DNA from: Deltaproteobacteria bacterium
GTDB taxonomy: Bacteria; Desulfobacterota; Binatia; UBA9968
DNA: 64,000 bases
NCBI GenBank assembly: GCA_009379725.1
Contig: WHTF01000003.1
Location: 31,723-95,722, forward strand
Direction: 5' to 3'
The number at the start of each line of letters is the position of its first letter. The stretch's first letter is position 1. The notes under the pieces are model-generated. The model made no database searches and was not told the DNA's origin. It saw only the letters and a program-made list of their open reading frames with translations. This document shows, in pieces, positions 1 to 7,840 of this stretch. A program made the position numbers and the translations under genes.

Positions 1-622
1 CTGGGAAAAGGCCGAGGCCGCACTGGGCCAGGCGCTTTCTAAAGAACGCATCGATTATCAGGTTAATCCAGGAGATGGGGCTTTCTACGGGCCGAAGATC
101 GATTTCGTCGTTCTTGACGCGCTGCGGCGCGGCTGGCAGCTGGCGACCATGCAGCTCGATTTCTTTTTGCCGGAGCGTTTTGAGTTGGTTTACACATCGG
201 CTGGGGGCACGGATGAGCGGCCGGTGATGATTCATCGGGCGCTGCTCGGCTCCATCGAGCGATTCATGGGAATTCTGATCGAGCATTGCGCGGGTGCTTT
301 TCCCTTATGGATCGCGCCGGTGCAAGTGCGCATTTTGACCGTTACCGATGACCACAAAGATTATGCTAAAAGGATTTTTGAGGAGCTGCGGAATGCAGGC
401 TGGCGCGTGGAGTTGGATGGCCGGAATGAAAAGCTCGGCTATAAAATCCGCGAAGCTCAATTAGCCAAGATTCCCTATGCCCTCATCATCGGAGAAAAGG
501 AAGTTCAGGCACAGACTGTCGCGCCGCGCCGCCGAGGCGGAGAAAATTTCCCACCGCTGGGCGTGGCTGAATTTATCCAGAAACTTCGCTCCGAGGTTGC
601 ACAAGAAAAGGGAGCAGCATAA
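1..622 (+). CDS. thrS: Threonyl-tRNA synthetase, C-terminal part (5' end outside window)
   Basis: This open frame enters from the left edge (frame of base 2) and ends with TAA at 620-622. It would charge tRNA-Thr with threonine in the cytoplasm. The class II catalytic core is visible in GAFYGPKID and in motif 3 (MIHRALLGSIERF). It is followed by the HGTP anticodon-binding domain, from FPLWIAPVQV through LDGRNEKLGYKIREAQ to the C-terminus. The N-terminal editing domain and the first half of the catalytic domain lie outside the window. It leads the thrS-infC-rpmI-rplT-pheS-pheT run, an order common in bacteria. Its stop codon overlaps an ATG by one base at 622. Identification is very secure; only the start is missing. 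Confidence 0.97.
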   Translation, partial: WEKAEAALGQALSKERIDYQVNPGDGAFYGPKIDFVVLDALRRGWQLATMQLDFFLPERFELVYTSAGGTDERPVMIHRALLGSIERFMGILIEHCAGAFPLWIAPVQVRILTVTDDHKDYAKRIFEELRNAGWRVELDGRNEKLGYKIREAQLAKIPYALIIGEKEVQAQTVAPRRRGGENFPPLGVAEFIQKLRSEVAQEKGAA

Positions 623-660
623 TGAGTGTTTTTCATAGCATGGAGGTGTCTTATCGCTAA
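622..660 (+). other. 12-codon mini-ORF between thrS and infC, overlapping the infC start
   Basis: An ATG at 622-624 uses the last base of the thrS stop (TAATG). It opens 12 codons (MSVFHSMEVSYR) that end with TAA at 658-660. The reading frame differs from infC and runs across the infC Shine-Dalgarno sequence and the proposed infC start at 653. Terminating ribosomes could be carried into the infC start region by such a peptide. It may equally be chance, since no homologue is recognised. Confidence 0.2.
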
Positions 661-1156
661 AGAAGCGAGAATCAATCATCAAATTCGAGCCCGTGAGGTA
701 CGGGTCATTGGCGCTCAAGGGGAACAACTGGGTGTCATGCCGTTGCACGAGGCGCTAAGACAAGTGGATGCCTTGGGATTGGATCTGGTAGAGGTTGCGC
801 CCGAAGCCCAACCGCCGGTCTGTCGTATGATGGACTACGGAAAATTCCGGTATCAGCAAAGAAAAAAAGCGCACGGACCGAAAAAGCACACGGTCGTAGA
901 AATCAAAGAAGTCAAAATGGGGTCGCGAACGGATGCCCATGACGTCGAACACAAGGTGCGCAACATCCGGCAGTTTATCGAGAAGGGCCAACGGGTGAAA
1001 GTGTCGGTCTTTTTTCGTGGCCGTGAGATTACCCATCCTGAGCTGGGCAGACAGATGCTGCGCGGTGTCATGGACCAAATAACGGACATCGCAAAAGTCG
1101 ATATCGAGCCGCGCCTAGAGGGCCGGAATATGGCGATGCTGCTTACGCCCAAGTAA
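653..1156 (+). CDS. infC: Translation initiation factor IF-3, probable AUC start
   Basis: IF-3 binds the 30S subunit, blocks early 50S joining and checks start-codon/initiator pairing. The protein begins AKEARINHQIRAREVRVIG, the standard IF3_N opening, and its C-domain ends with GRNMAMLLTPK. No ATG, GTG or TTG sits at the expected N-terminus. The codon there is ATC (653-655), six bases after a strong GGAGG (642-646), giving 167 residues. The only upstream in-frame standard start is GTG 626, which would add MFFIAWRCLI and has a badly placed ribosome site. Rare AUU-type starts in infC are the classical basis of IF-3 autoregulation, so I prefer 653. The product is certain; the start is inferred. 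Confidence 0.95.
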   Translation: MAKEARINHQIRAREVRVIGAQGEQLGVMPLHEALRQVDALGLDLVEVAPEAQPPVCRMMDYGKFRYQQRKKAHGPKKHTVVEIKEVKMGSRTDAHDVEHKVRNIRQFIEKGQRVKVSVFFRGREITHPELGRQMLRGVMDQITDIAKVDIEPRLEGRNMAMLLTPK

Positions 1157-1192
1157 AACTATACGGGGAATTCAATCGAAGAGGAGAACGAT

Positions 1193-1390
1193 GTGCCTAA
1201 AATCAAAACCAACAGAGCCGCAGCTAAACGGTTTCGAGTAACGGCCGGCGGGAAGATCAAACGCAATAAAGGTTTCAAAAGACACCTGCTTTCATCGAAG
1301 GGAAAAAAGCGCAAACGACAGCTGCGCAGCGGCACCATGGTATCGGCAGCCGAGCAGAAAAATATTCGCGAACTGATACCGTACAAATAA
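1193..1390 (+). CDS. rpmI: 50S ribosomal protein bL35
   Basis: This is a 65-residue basic protein, the normal length for bL35. It begins [20 protein letters not shown] and carries the lysine/arginine-rich stretch around [16 protein letters not shown]. It packs inside the large ribosomal subunit. The start is GTG at 1193, about 8 bases after AGAGGAG. It lies 36 bases after infC and 47 bases before rplT, the canonical infC-rpmI-rplT operon, in which bL20 often represses translation in other bacteria. I saw no obvious bL20-binding hairpin here. Its identity is secure. Confidence 0.97.
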   Translation: MPKIKTNRAAAKRFRVTAGGKIKRNKGFKRHLLSSKGKKRKRQLRSGTMVSAAEQKNIRELIPYK

Positions 1391-1437
1391 CCTTGTCTGA
1401 ACCTATTCGGAAAGCAGCTTAGAAAGGAGCTACTCAA

Positions 1438-1797
1438 GTGCCACGAGCTAAAGGGGGGAGTAAAACCCGCCAGAGAAGAAAAAAGGTCATGAAGATGGCC
1501 AAGGGCTATGTTGGAGGTCGTGGCCGGTTATACCGGTCCGCCCGCGAAACAGTCGAGAGAGGTTTAGCGTTCGCCTATCGTGATCGTCGGGTCAAAAAAA
1601 GAACGTTTCGCGGCCTCTGGATTACTCGTATCGGTGCAGCGGCCAAGCTTAGCGGAATTTCATACAGCCAGCTCATCAAAGGCCTGAAACAGGCGAATGT
1701 CGAGATCGACAGAAAAGTTTTGGCGGAGATAGCGGTCGCCGATTCGGCCGGTTTCGATCAGTTGGCGCAGCGCGCTAAATCCAGTCTTGTCGCCTAA
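1438..1797 (+). CDS. rplT: 50S ribosomal protein bL20
   Basis: This 119-residue protein has the typical bL20 length. It begins PRAKGGSKTRQRRKKVMKMA, continues with GYVGGRGRLYRSARE, and has the family core around RTFRGLWITRIGAAAKLSGISYSQLIKGL. It is needed for early 50S assembly. The long N-terminal basic helix threads the 23S rRNA, and in other species the C-terminal half is the repressor of its own operon. The start is GTG at 1438, with AGAAAGGAG at 1421-1429 as ribosome site. It is followed 21 bases later by pheS. Confidence 0.97.
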   Translation: MPRAKGGSKTRQRRKKVMKMAKGYVGGRGRLYRSARETVERGLAFAYRDRRVKKRTFRGLWITRIGAAAKLSGISYSQLIKGLKQANVEIDRKVLAEIAVADSAGFDQLAQRAKSSLVA

Positions 1798-1818
1798 GTT
1801 TTCGGACAAACCTTTTCA

Positions 1819-2859
1819 ATGAGCGATTCTTTAGACTCACTGCGGGAAGAGACGCTGGTTCGAATCGACAGCTCACGAAATGAAGCGGAGATCGAACAGC
1901 TGCGCATCGAAGCTCTGGGACGTAAAGGCAGACTGACGCTTCTTTTGCGGGGGCTCAAGGATCTTCCCGCCGACGAAAGGCCGCGCGTCGGGGAGCAGCT
2001 TAATCAACTGAGGCAGTTGCTCGAAGCGCGAATCGAAGATCGGCTCGAGCTTGTTAAAGCGCGGGATAAAGAAAAAGCCTTACGCGAAGAAACCATCGAT
2101 ATCACGCTTCCCGGAAATCGCTGGGAGCGTGGCCGCATTCATCCATTAACGGCAGTCATCGATGAAATCGTCGATATCTTTTGGGGCATGGGCTTCGAAA
2201 TCGCGCGCGGACCCGATATCGAGGACGATTACCACAATTTTGAAGCGCTGAATATTCCCAAGGATCATCCTGCCAGAGATATGCAGGATACTTTTTTTGT
2301 CACAGACGGCCGATTGTTGAGGACCCATACCTCGCCGGTGCAGATCCGCACCATGGAGAATCGCCAGCCGCCGTTACAGGTTGTCGTCCCAGGCGCGGTT
2401 TATCGCCATGATGACGACGCCACTCACTCGCCGATGTTTCATCAAGTGGAGGGCTTCATGGTGGATGGCGATATAGCCTTCTCGGACCTCAAAGGCGTAT
2501 TGACTCACTTCTTGAAGCAGGTTTTCAGTGAAAAAGCCGGGGTGCGTTTTCGACCGAGTTTTTTTCCGTTTACAGAGCCGAGCGCGGAAATCGATATCCA
2601 GTGTGTGATCTGCAGCGGGTATCGACGCAATGCTCAAGAGCAGCACTGCCGAGTCTGCAAGGGCAGCGGCTGGCTGGAGATCATTGGCGCCGGCATGATC
2701 GATCCGCAAGTTTTTAGATTTGTCGGCTATGATCCGGAACGAGTGTCCGGATTCGCTTTTGGCATGGGCGTTGAACGTATTGCGATGCTTAAATATAGTA
2801 TCGACGACATCCGGCTGTTTTTTCAAAACGATTTGAGATTCCTCAGACAATTCGGCTAA
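1819..2859 (+). CDS. pheS: Phenylalanyl-tRNA synthetase alpha subunit
   Basis: This is the catalytic subunit of the alpha2-beta2 PheRS, 346 residues and near the usual 330-345. The N-terminal coiled coil (residues 1-90) is followed by the class II domain: motif 2 region FHQVEGFMV, the Phe-pocket segment FFPFTEPSAEIDIQC, and motif 3 GFAFGMGVERIAMLKY. A four-cysteine cluster (CVICSG and CRVCKGSGW) precedes the EIIGAGMID strand. It looks like a small zinc knuckle, which is seen in many PheS proteins. It lies 21 bases after rplT and 84 bases before pheT, so one operon is likely. Confidence 0.97.
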   Translation: MSDSLDSLREETLVRIDSSRNEAEIEQLRIEALGRKGRLTLLLRGLKDLPADERPRVGEQLNQLRQLLEARIEDRLELVKARDKEKALREETIDITLPGNRWERGRIHPLTAVIDEIVDIFWGMGFEIARGPDIEDDYHNFEALNIPKDHPARDMQDTFFVTDGRLLRTHTSPVQIRTMENRQPPLQVVVPGAVYRHDDDATHSPMFHQVEGFMVDGDIAFSDLKGVLTHFLKQVFSEKAGVRFRPSFFPFTEPSAEIDIQCVICSGYRRNAQEQHCRVCKGSGWLEIIGAGMIDPQVFRFVGYDPERVSGFAFGMGVERIAMLKYSIDDIRLFFQNDLRFLRQFG

Positions 2860-2943
2860 AAAGAGTTTTTAGACGGAGTCATGTTGGAGTAGTGGTATTG
2901 GACCGGACCCTCCCATCCTCCAGCACTCCGATACGCTATTTTC

Positions 2944-5031
2944 ATGAAGTTTACTCTGAATTGGTTAAAGGAATTCGTCGCCTTCGACGATTCTCCCGAG
3001 AAGCTTTCCGAATTGCTGACGATGGCGGGTCTCGAAGTGGAGTCGGTCACGCCGTTGAGCGCGATCGAAGGCGGTGCCAGCGACTGGTTGTTTGAAATCA
3101 GCGTGACCCCCAATCGCGGCGATTGTTTGAGCGTCATGGGCTTGGCCCGGGAGGTGTCCGTCCTCACCGGCAATACCGTTACGGCGAACCTAGCCCATAG
3201 AGATGGCAACACGGTGCAGAGTTTGGCGGGCATGGCGATAGAAATTACTGACCCCGAGCTTTGCCCTCGTTACTCGGCCAAAGTCATCGAGGGGGTCCGG
3301 ATGGGCCAGGCGCCCGTATGGATGCGGGATCGACTCGAGGCGTGCGGGGTTCGCGCGCTTAATAATGTTGTAGACGTTACCAATTACGTGATGTTGGAGA
3401 CCGGACAACCGCTGCACGCGTTCGATTTGGACCGATTAACCGATGGGCGGATCGTCGTGCGGCGAGCGGGTAGTGTCAAGAAATTTATTACACTGGACGG
3501 CATCGAGCGGGAACTGAGCGAAAGTGATCTATTGATTTGCGATGGCGAGATGCCCATCGCCTTGGCTGGAGTCATGGGCGGGCACAATTCCGAAGTTACA
3601 AACCAAACCCGCCGGGTTCTCTTAGAAAGCGCTCATTTCGATCCGACTACCATTCGCCGCACGGCAAAACGGCTGGGTCTACACAGCGAAGCATCGCACC
3701 GGTTCGAGCGTGGCGTCGATCCCTCGGGGACGGTCGCAGCGGCGGATCGCGCGACAGCTCTCATGGCCGAGTACGCCGGCGGGTCCGTAGAAGCCGGAGT
3801 GCTGGACAGCTATCCCAGGCCGCCAAAGATATCATCCATTCTGCTACGGCAGGAAAGCATCGAGAAATTACTCGGAACGAGAATCCCTCCCGATCAGGTG
3901 GAAAAATTCCTCAAAGCTCTCGGTCTGAAGATCCACAAGCGAGCAGGGCAGGGCAGCCTTGAAGTTTTACCACCGACACGTCGCACGGATCTAACCCGCG
4001 AGGCGGACTTGATCGAGGATCTGGCGCGGCTCTATGGTTATCAGAACATCCCCACGACGTTACCGATACTGCAATGTGCGGCAGCAAGAGCCGACTATCA
4101 TCTCGCATGGGAGCGCAGAATCCGTTCCTTTCTCGCCGGCGAGGGATTGGTCGAAGCGATCAATCTTCCCTTTACCAGCGAGGCGATGAACCACGCGTTC
4201 TCAGGTCTATGGGACGGCCCAACATCAGCCGTGCCGGTCTTGAACCCGCTGGTGAAGGAAAGTGCCGAGATGCGGTTGAGCCTGCTCCCTGGACTCATTG
4301 ACAACTTTCGGCTCAATCTCGCCCAGCAGGCGGAAAATTTCTTTGCCTATCAACTGGGCAAAATTTTTCGCCGGCAGGCGAACGGCGAGATTGAAGAGAA
4401 GCAATGTCTGGCGGGTTTACTTTTCGGTTCGCGAACGCGCAAAGGATTGCGATCGTCGGGAAATGGATCTGCAATCGGGTTCCTCGACTCTAAAGGACTG
4501 GTCGAAGGGATTCTCGACGTGTTCCATTTGCGAGAATCGGTTATTTGGTCACGTGCTAAGCTCAGTGTCCTTCATCCCGGAAGAGCTTCCGATCTACTGT
4601 ACGATGGCCAAAAAATAGGCCATATGGGAGAGAGTCATCCAAACCTGATTGATCAATTCGGTGTGCCGGCGTTTCTGCCATTCGAACTTGACTTTGACAA
4701 GTTGGTTCAGTATTCTCCGCGACAAATAAAGGCTAGTTCCCTGCCGCGTTACCCGGCGGTCGAGCGTGATATTGCTCTAGTCGTGGATCAGGCTCTCCCG
4801 TCTCAACAGATCATCGGTTGCATCAACGAACTTGGCCAAACACTAATTGAACGTATAGAAGTATTTGACGAGTACCGTGGCGCATCGATTCCTGAAGGCA
4901 AGAAAAGCTTGGCATACAAAATTTCCTATCGCGCCAATGATCGGACGTTAACTGACGGCGAGGTCAATGCGCTTCACCAAGATCTCGTTGATCATGTCGG
5001 CAAGGTTTTTACTGCTCAGCGAAGGAGCTAA
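2944..5031 (+). CDS. pheT: Phenylalanyl-tRNA synthetase beta subunit, short form lacking the tRNA-binding OB domain
   Basis: The beta subunit carries the B3/B4 editing domain and the C-terminal ferredoxin-fold anticodon-binding domain. At 695 residues it is about 100 shorter than the usual 790-800. The N-terminus (MKFTLNWLKEFV, MAGLEVESVTPL) runs after about 10 residues straight into FEISVTPNRGDCLSVMGLAR. In the E. coli enzyme roughly 105 residues, the EMAP-like OB domain, sit between these two blocks. Editing-region (ALNNVVDVTNYVM, GQPLHAFD) and C-terminal blocks (YPAVERDIALVVD) are present and uninterrupted, so this is a natural short form and not a frameshift. The ATG at 2944 has a weak ribosome site. 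ihfA follows. Confidence 0.95.
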   Translation: MKFTLNWLKEFVAFDDSPEKLSELLTMAGLEVESVTPLSAIEGGASDWLFEISVTPNRGDCLSVMGLAREVSVLTGNTVTANLAHRDGNTVQSLAGMAIEITDPELCPRYSAKVIEGVRMGQAPVWMRDRLEACGVRALNNVVDVTNYVMLETGQPLHAFDLDRLTDGRIVVRRAGSVKKFITLDGIERELSESDLLICDGEMPIALAGVMGGHNSEVTNQTRRVLLESAHFDPTTIRRTAKRLGLHSEASHRFERGVDPSGTVAAADRATALMAEYAGGSVEAGVLDSYPRPPKISSILLRQESIEKLLGTRIPPDQVEKFLKALGLKIHKRAGQGSLEVLPPTRRTDLTREADLIEDLARLYGYQNIPTTLPILQCAAARADYHLAWERRIRSFLAGEGLVEAINLPFTSEAMNHAFSGLWDGPTSAVPVLNPLVKESAEMRLSLLPGLIDNFRLNLAQQAENFFAYQLGKIFRRQANGEIEEKQCLAGLLFGSRTRKGLRSSGNGSAIGFLDSKGLVEGILDVFHLRESVIWSRAKLSVLHPGRASDLLYDGQKIGHMGESHPNLIDQFGVPAFLPFELDFDKLVQYSPRQIKASSLPRYPAVERDIALVVDQALPSQQIIGCINELGQTLIERIEVFDEYRGASIPEGKKSLAYKISYRANDRTLTDGEVNALHQDLVDHVGKVFTAQRRS

Positions 5032-5064
5032 AAAACCCCAATTGCTAGGAAAGGGATATTGGCA

Positions 5065-5376
5065 ATGACGAAGGCAGAAATCATCACGCGAATTTACGAA
5101 AAGGTCGGCTTTTCTAAAAAGGACGCGACCGACGTAGTCGAAGCCACTTTCGATATTATCAAAGGTTGCCTCGAGCAGGGTCAAAAAGTCAAAATTTCCG
5201 GCTTCGGCAATTTCGTCGTCAATACCAAGCGGCCGCGCAAAGGAAGAAATCCGCAAACCGGCGATGAAATTATTATCGTGGGACGTAAAGTGCTGACCTT
5301 TAAAGCGAGCCAGATTCTCAAGAAAAGTCTCAACGGGATGTCGGCGACGGAATCTTCGCCTACTGAAGCGGAATAG
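5065..5376 (+). CDS. ihfA: Integration host factor alpha subunit (HU/IHF family)
   Basis: This small DNA-bending protein has 103 residues from ATG 5065. The family core is intact: TKAEIITRIYEKVGFSKKDA, then GQKVKISGFGNF, then the beta-arm RPRKGRNPQTGDEIIIVGRK, where the Pro intercalating tip falls in NPQTG. Position right behind pheT, as in many proteobacteria, supports IHF-alpha over HU. An upstream in-frame TTG (5059) is only three bases from the AGGAAAGGG ribosome site, whereas ATG 5065 is nine bases away, so 5065 is chosen. The C-terminal tail MSATESSPTEAE is acidic and probably disordered. Confidence 0.93.
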   Translation: MTKAEIITRIYEKVGFSKKDATDVVEATFDIIKGCLEQGQKVKISGFGNFVVNTKRPRKGRNPQTGDEIIIVGRKVLTFKASQILKKSLNGMSATESSPTEAE

Positions 5377-5385
5377 ATAATTGTG

Positions 5386-5739
5386 ATGCCAACTCCGTTG
5401 CCGGATAAAATTTATTTCAAGATCGGCGAAGTGAGCGAGATCGTCGGGGTCGAACCCTATGTGTTGCGCTACTGGGAAACGGAATTCGATCTGCTCAAGC
5501 CTTCAAAGGCGCCATCGCGCCATCGTCTTTACAAGAAAAAGGATGTGGAGCTTTTATTGGATATCAAGCGGCTCCTCTACACCGAAGGGTTTACGATCGA
5601 AGGCGCGCGCAAAAAACTGAAGGAGACCAAGAAGGAAGAGAAAGACCAACTGAAGCTGCCGCTCTCCGATCAGAAGTATAGAACCGCCCTCGCCAAACTC
5701 AAAAAAGATCTCGAATCGCTTCGTCGACTGCTTTCCTGA
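5386..5739 (+). CDS. MerR-family transcriptional regulator
   Basis: This 117-residue protein has an N-terminal winged MerR helix-turn-helix: [21 protein letters not shown], followed by [32 protein letters not shown] lysine/glutamate-rich dimerisation helix ends the protein. There is no C-terminal ligand domain and no metal-binding cysteines, so it is not a metal sensor. A MerR protein of this short type is very often found directly behind ihfA in deltaproteobacteria. Its target is unknown. The ATG at 5386 lies 10 bases after ihfA; a GTG one codon upstream is an alternative. Transcription probably comes from the pheST-ihfA operon. Confidence 0.9.
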   Translation: MPTPLPDKIYFKIGEVSEIVGVEPYVLRYWETEFDLLKPSKAPSRHRLYKKKDVELLLDIKRLLYTEGFTIEGARKKLKETKKEEKDQLKLPLSDQKYRTALAKLKKDLESLRRLLS

Positions 5740-5801
5740 CGCAAAAAGTTTCTGATGCGACGAGCGTTGGGGAGATGCTTTTGAGGAATCCGACCGATAC
5801 G

Positions 5802-6593
5802 TTAGACGCCATTTGTCGGGGATTGAAAACATCTGAGATTCCAGTCATGTCCCTCGACGGCGAGCGCGCCGATATAATCAGGGCCGATGGGAATTTCTTC
5901 CAAGCGCCAACATGAGGCTTCCGCCACATCATCCTCAGTCCTCAGAAGCGCCGCCGGTTCTCCCGGAATAAGCGACACCTCGAAGTCCTTTAACGGTAAC
6001 TGTAACCCCAGTCCTTGTGCTTTGATGTATGCCTCTTTACGGGTCCAGCAGTTGAAGAACGCTTGCGGCTGAAGTGCGGATGGAAGCCTTGTGAGTTGAG
6101 CCACTTCTCCGGGCGCGAAGAACCTAGCCGCAAGCTCCATTCGGTCGAACTCTCGATGTATATACTCGACATCGATTCCGATCCGTCTTCCGTCAGTGAC
6201 GCCAATTAACGCCGCGCTTGCCGAATGCGACAGGTTGAAGCATAGAGGTTTGGCTTCGACAGTCGATAACAGTTCCGGTTTTCCCTGCGGCCCTGCCAAG
6301 AACTTCAACCGTAATGGATCGATTCTAAGATAGTGTCCTAAAATATGACGCAATGCGCCGTGAGCTACGATGTACCTTTTGCGATCGCGCTCGAATTTGA
6401 ATTTGCCGGCTCGAGCAAGTTCTTCGGATGAAAGATCTTTCTGCAATTGTTCAATACGGCAGTCGGATGCATCAAGATCAACTAGCCAGACATGAACTTC
6501 ATCGTCAGCCAGGCGTGGTAATTCAGCGGGTTGTTCGAAGTTGTCTAATGTGAAATCAAGCACGGCTCTCACGCTTTCTTGTTTGGTCTGCAA
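5802..6593 (-). CDS. 4'-phosphopantetheinyl transferase (Sfp/AcpT type)
   Basis: It transfers the phosphopantetheine arm of coenzyme A to a serine of a carrier protein. The two signature blocks are present: GIDVE at residues 139-143, with magnesium-binding D141 and E143, and WTRKEAYIK at 183-191. At 263 residues it has the two-fold repeat architecture of Sfp/Gsp-type enzymes rather than the 120-residue AcpS type. No polyketide or NRPS gene is nearby, so the partner carrier protein is unknown. The gene is convergent with merR. The TTG start (6591-6593) is weakly supported, with only a poor GGA upstream; the GTG at residue 8 is an alternative. Confidence 0.9.
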   Translation of the reverse strand: MQTKQESVRAVLDFTLDNFEQPAELPRLADDEVHVWLVDLDASDCRIEQLQKDLSSEELARAGKFKFERDRKRYIVAHGALRHILGHYLRIDPLRLKFLAGPQGKPELLSTVEAKPLCFNLSHSASAALIGVTDGRRIGIDVEYIHREFDRMELAARFFAPGEVAQLTRLPSALQPQAFFNCWTRKEAYIKAQGLGLQLPLKDFEVSLIPGEPAALLRTEDDVAEASCWRLEEIPIGPDYIGALAVEGHDWNLRCFQSPTNGV

Positions 6594-6719
6594 ATTTTTT
6601 CCAGCTCAAATGTTGGCTAGTTTACCGTTGCAGGGGCAAAAAGCCAGACGTCCAGTTCGAGTGATTGTGAGCGTTCATCAATGACATCTCTTAAAGAGAG
6701 ACATACGAATGCCATTAAA

Positions 6720-6748
6720 TTGATTTAACAGCACGGCAGTGTTACATT
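6720..6748 (+). promoter_or_regulatory. Probable sigma-70 promoter for tRNA-Pro
   Basis: TTGATT at 6720-6725 and TACATT at 6743-6748 are separated by 17 bases. Transcription would begin near 6755, about 16 bases before the mature 5' end of the tRNA. Each hexamer matches consensus at four positions or more. This is a sequence-only prediction. Confidence 0.45.
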
Positions 6749-6770
6749 CTCGCCTAACTTGATCGGCCTT

Positions 6771-6847
6771 CGGGGCGTAGCGCAGCCTGGTAGCGCACAC
6801 GCTTGGGGTGCGTGTGGTCACCGGTTCAAATCCGGTCGCCCCGACCA
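6771..6847 (+). tRNA. tRNA-Pro, anticodon GGG
   Basis: It folds as a standard cloverleaf. The acceptor arms CGGGGCG (6771-6777) and CGCCCCG (6837-6843) pair perfectly. The anticodon stem CACGC/GCGTG closes the loop TTGGGGT with anticodon GGG at 6805-6807. The T loop is GGTTCAAATCC. The discriminator base is A, and CCA is encoded (6845-6847). The GGG anticodon reads CCC and CCU proline codons. Confidence 0.97.
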
Positions 6848-7150
6848 TTTTTTACCTCATCGAGCTTATCCAACGCACTAGAGACCGGTCAATTCTGATC
6901 GGTCTCTAGTAGGTTTTCCAGAGAGATCGCTTTAAATAAACGATTTTTGGCATTGCTGTGCATTTCGCAAGTTAACTTGTTCTTCAGATTCGACGCGTCT
7001 CACGGGTATGCTCGCAGACGATCCCTATCTGTTAGAGAGATGAGTTCATAGAAAACCGCTGCAGGCTATGCTACATCTGATAAAGATGTTTTAAACCGTT
7101 CGGAAAGTTAGTGCGGTGGTTTATTGGGGCTGTTTCTCTGATCTACCCAT
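6848..7150. other. Intergenic region tRNA-Pro to pcm
   Basis: Apart from the hairpin at 6877-6910, this 303-base stretch holds a perfect 12-bp palindrome, CAAGTTAACTTG, at 6968-6979. No convincing ORF or second tRNA is visible. The pcm promoter must lie here, but no hexamer pair stands out. Confidence 0.5.
6877..6910 (+). terminator. Perfect 11-bp hairpin behind tRNA-Pro, likely terminator or processing hairpin
   Basis: ACTAGAGACCG (6877-6887) pairs with CGGTCTCTAGT (6900-6910). Inner GU, UA and CG pairs extend the stem to 14, leaving the loop AATTCT. The following tract AGGTTTTCC has only four T residues, so termination may be partial. It is the first stable structure after the tRNA. Confidence 0.6.
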
Positions 7151-7840
7151 TTGTCCTTGTATTTCTTACTGCAAGTGAAGCCGACCGATACGCCTCATAT
7201 AAATTACACTTGGGCCAGAGAAAGAATGGTCCAAGAGCAACTCATCGCGCGTGGGATCCATGACCAGCGCGTTATTGACGCCATGCGGCGGATTCCAAGA
7301 CACCTGTTTGTCGACTCCGGGATAGTCAATCGCGCATATGACGATGGCGCTCTCCCGATCGGTGAAAAGCAGACGATCTCGCAGCCCTATATGGCTGGGA
7401 GAATGACCCAGGCGCTCTGCCTGACAGGTGAAGAGAAGGTTCTTGAGATCGGTACCGGATCAGGTTATCAAACAGCGCTGCTCGCAGAGCTTTGCTTCAA
7501 TGTTTTTTCCGTCGAGAAGATTCGCACCCTGGCTCGCCGGGCTCGGAATCTCTTGGACCGTTTGGAGTATCACAACATTGCTATTCATGTCGGCGACGGA
7601 ACCATCGGTTGGTCGGAGCACGCCCCATTCGATGCCATTATCGTCGCCGCCGGTGCTCCCGATCTGCCACGTCCGCTGGTAGAACAGCTTTCGGTGGGCG
7701 GAAAGTTGATTATTCCCATCGGCGATGGGGATACCCAGATATTGAAAATATACCGGCGCAAACAGCTAGGCTTTCATGAAGAAGAGCTCGGGGAATGCCG
7801 GTTCGTAAAGCTCTGGGGGAAGTTCGGTTGGCAGGACTAA
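7151..7840 (+). CDS. pcm: Protein-L-isoaspartate O-methyltransferase
   Basis: It methylates isoaspartyl residues of damaged proteins with S-adenosylmethionine, starting their repair. Family blocks are clear: ARERMVQEQLIARGI, the segment RIPRHLFVD, the loop QTISQPYMAG, AdoMet motif I VLEIGTGSGYQTALLAEL, and FDAIIVAAGAPDLP. It has up to 229 residues against the usual 205-220. The TTG at 7151 gives the longest frame; GTG 7175 is equally possible and neither has a clear ribosome site. The 3' end overlaps the NlpD-like gene by 46 bases. Pcm-NlpD adjacency is known from gammaproteobacteria, where rpoS follows, but rpoS is absent here. Confidence 0.94.
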   Translation: MSLYFLLQVKPTDTPHINYTWARERMVQEQLIARGIHDQRVIDAMRRIPRHLFVDSGIVNRAYDDGALPIGEKQTISQPYMAGRMTQALCLTGEEKVLEIGTGSGYQTALLAELCFNVFSVEKIRTLARRARNLLDRLEYHNIAIHVGDGTIGWSEHAPFDAIIVAAGAPDLPRPLVEQLSVGGKLIIPIGDGDTQILKIYRRKQLGFHEEELGECRFVKLWGKFGWQD

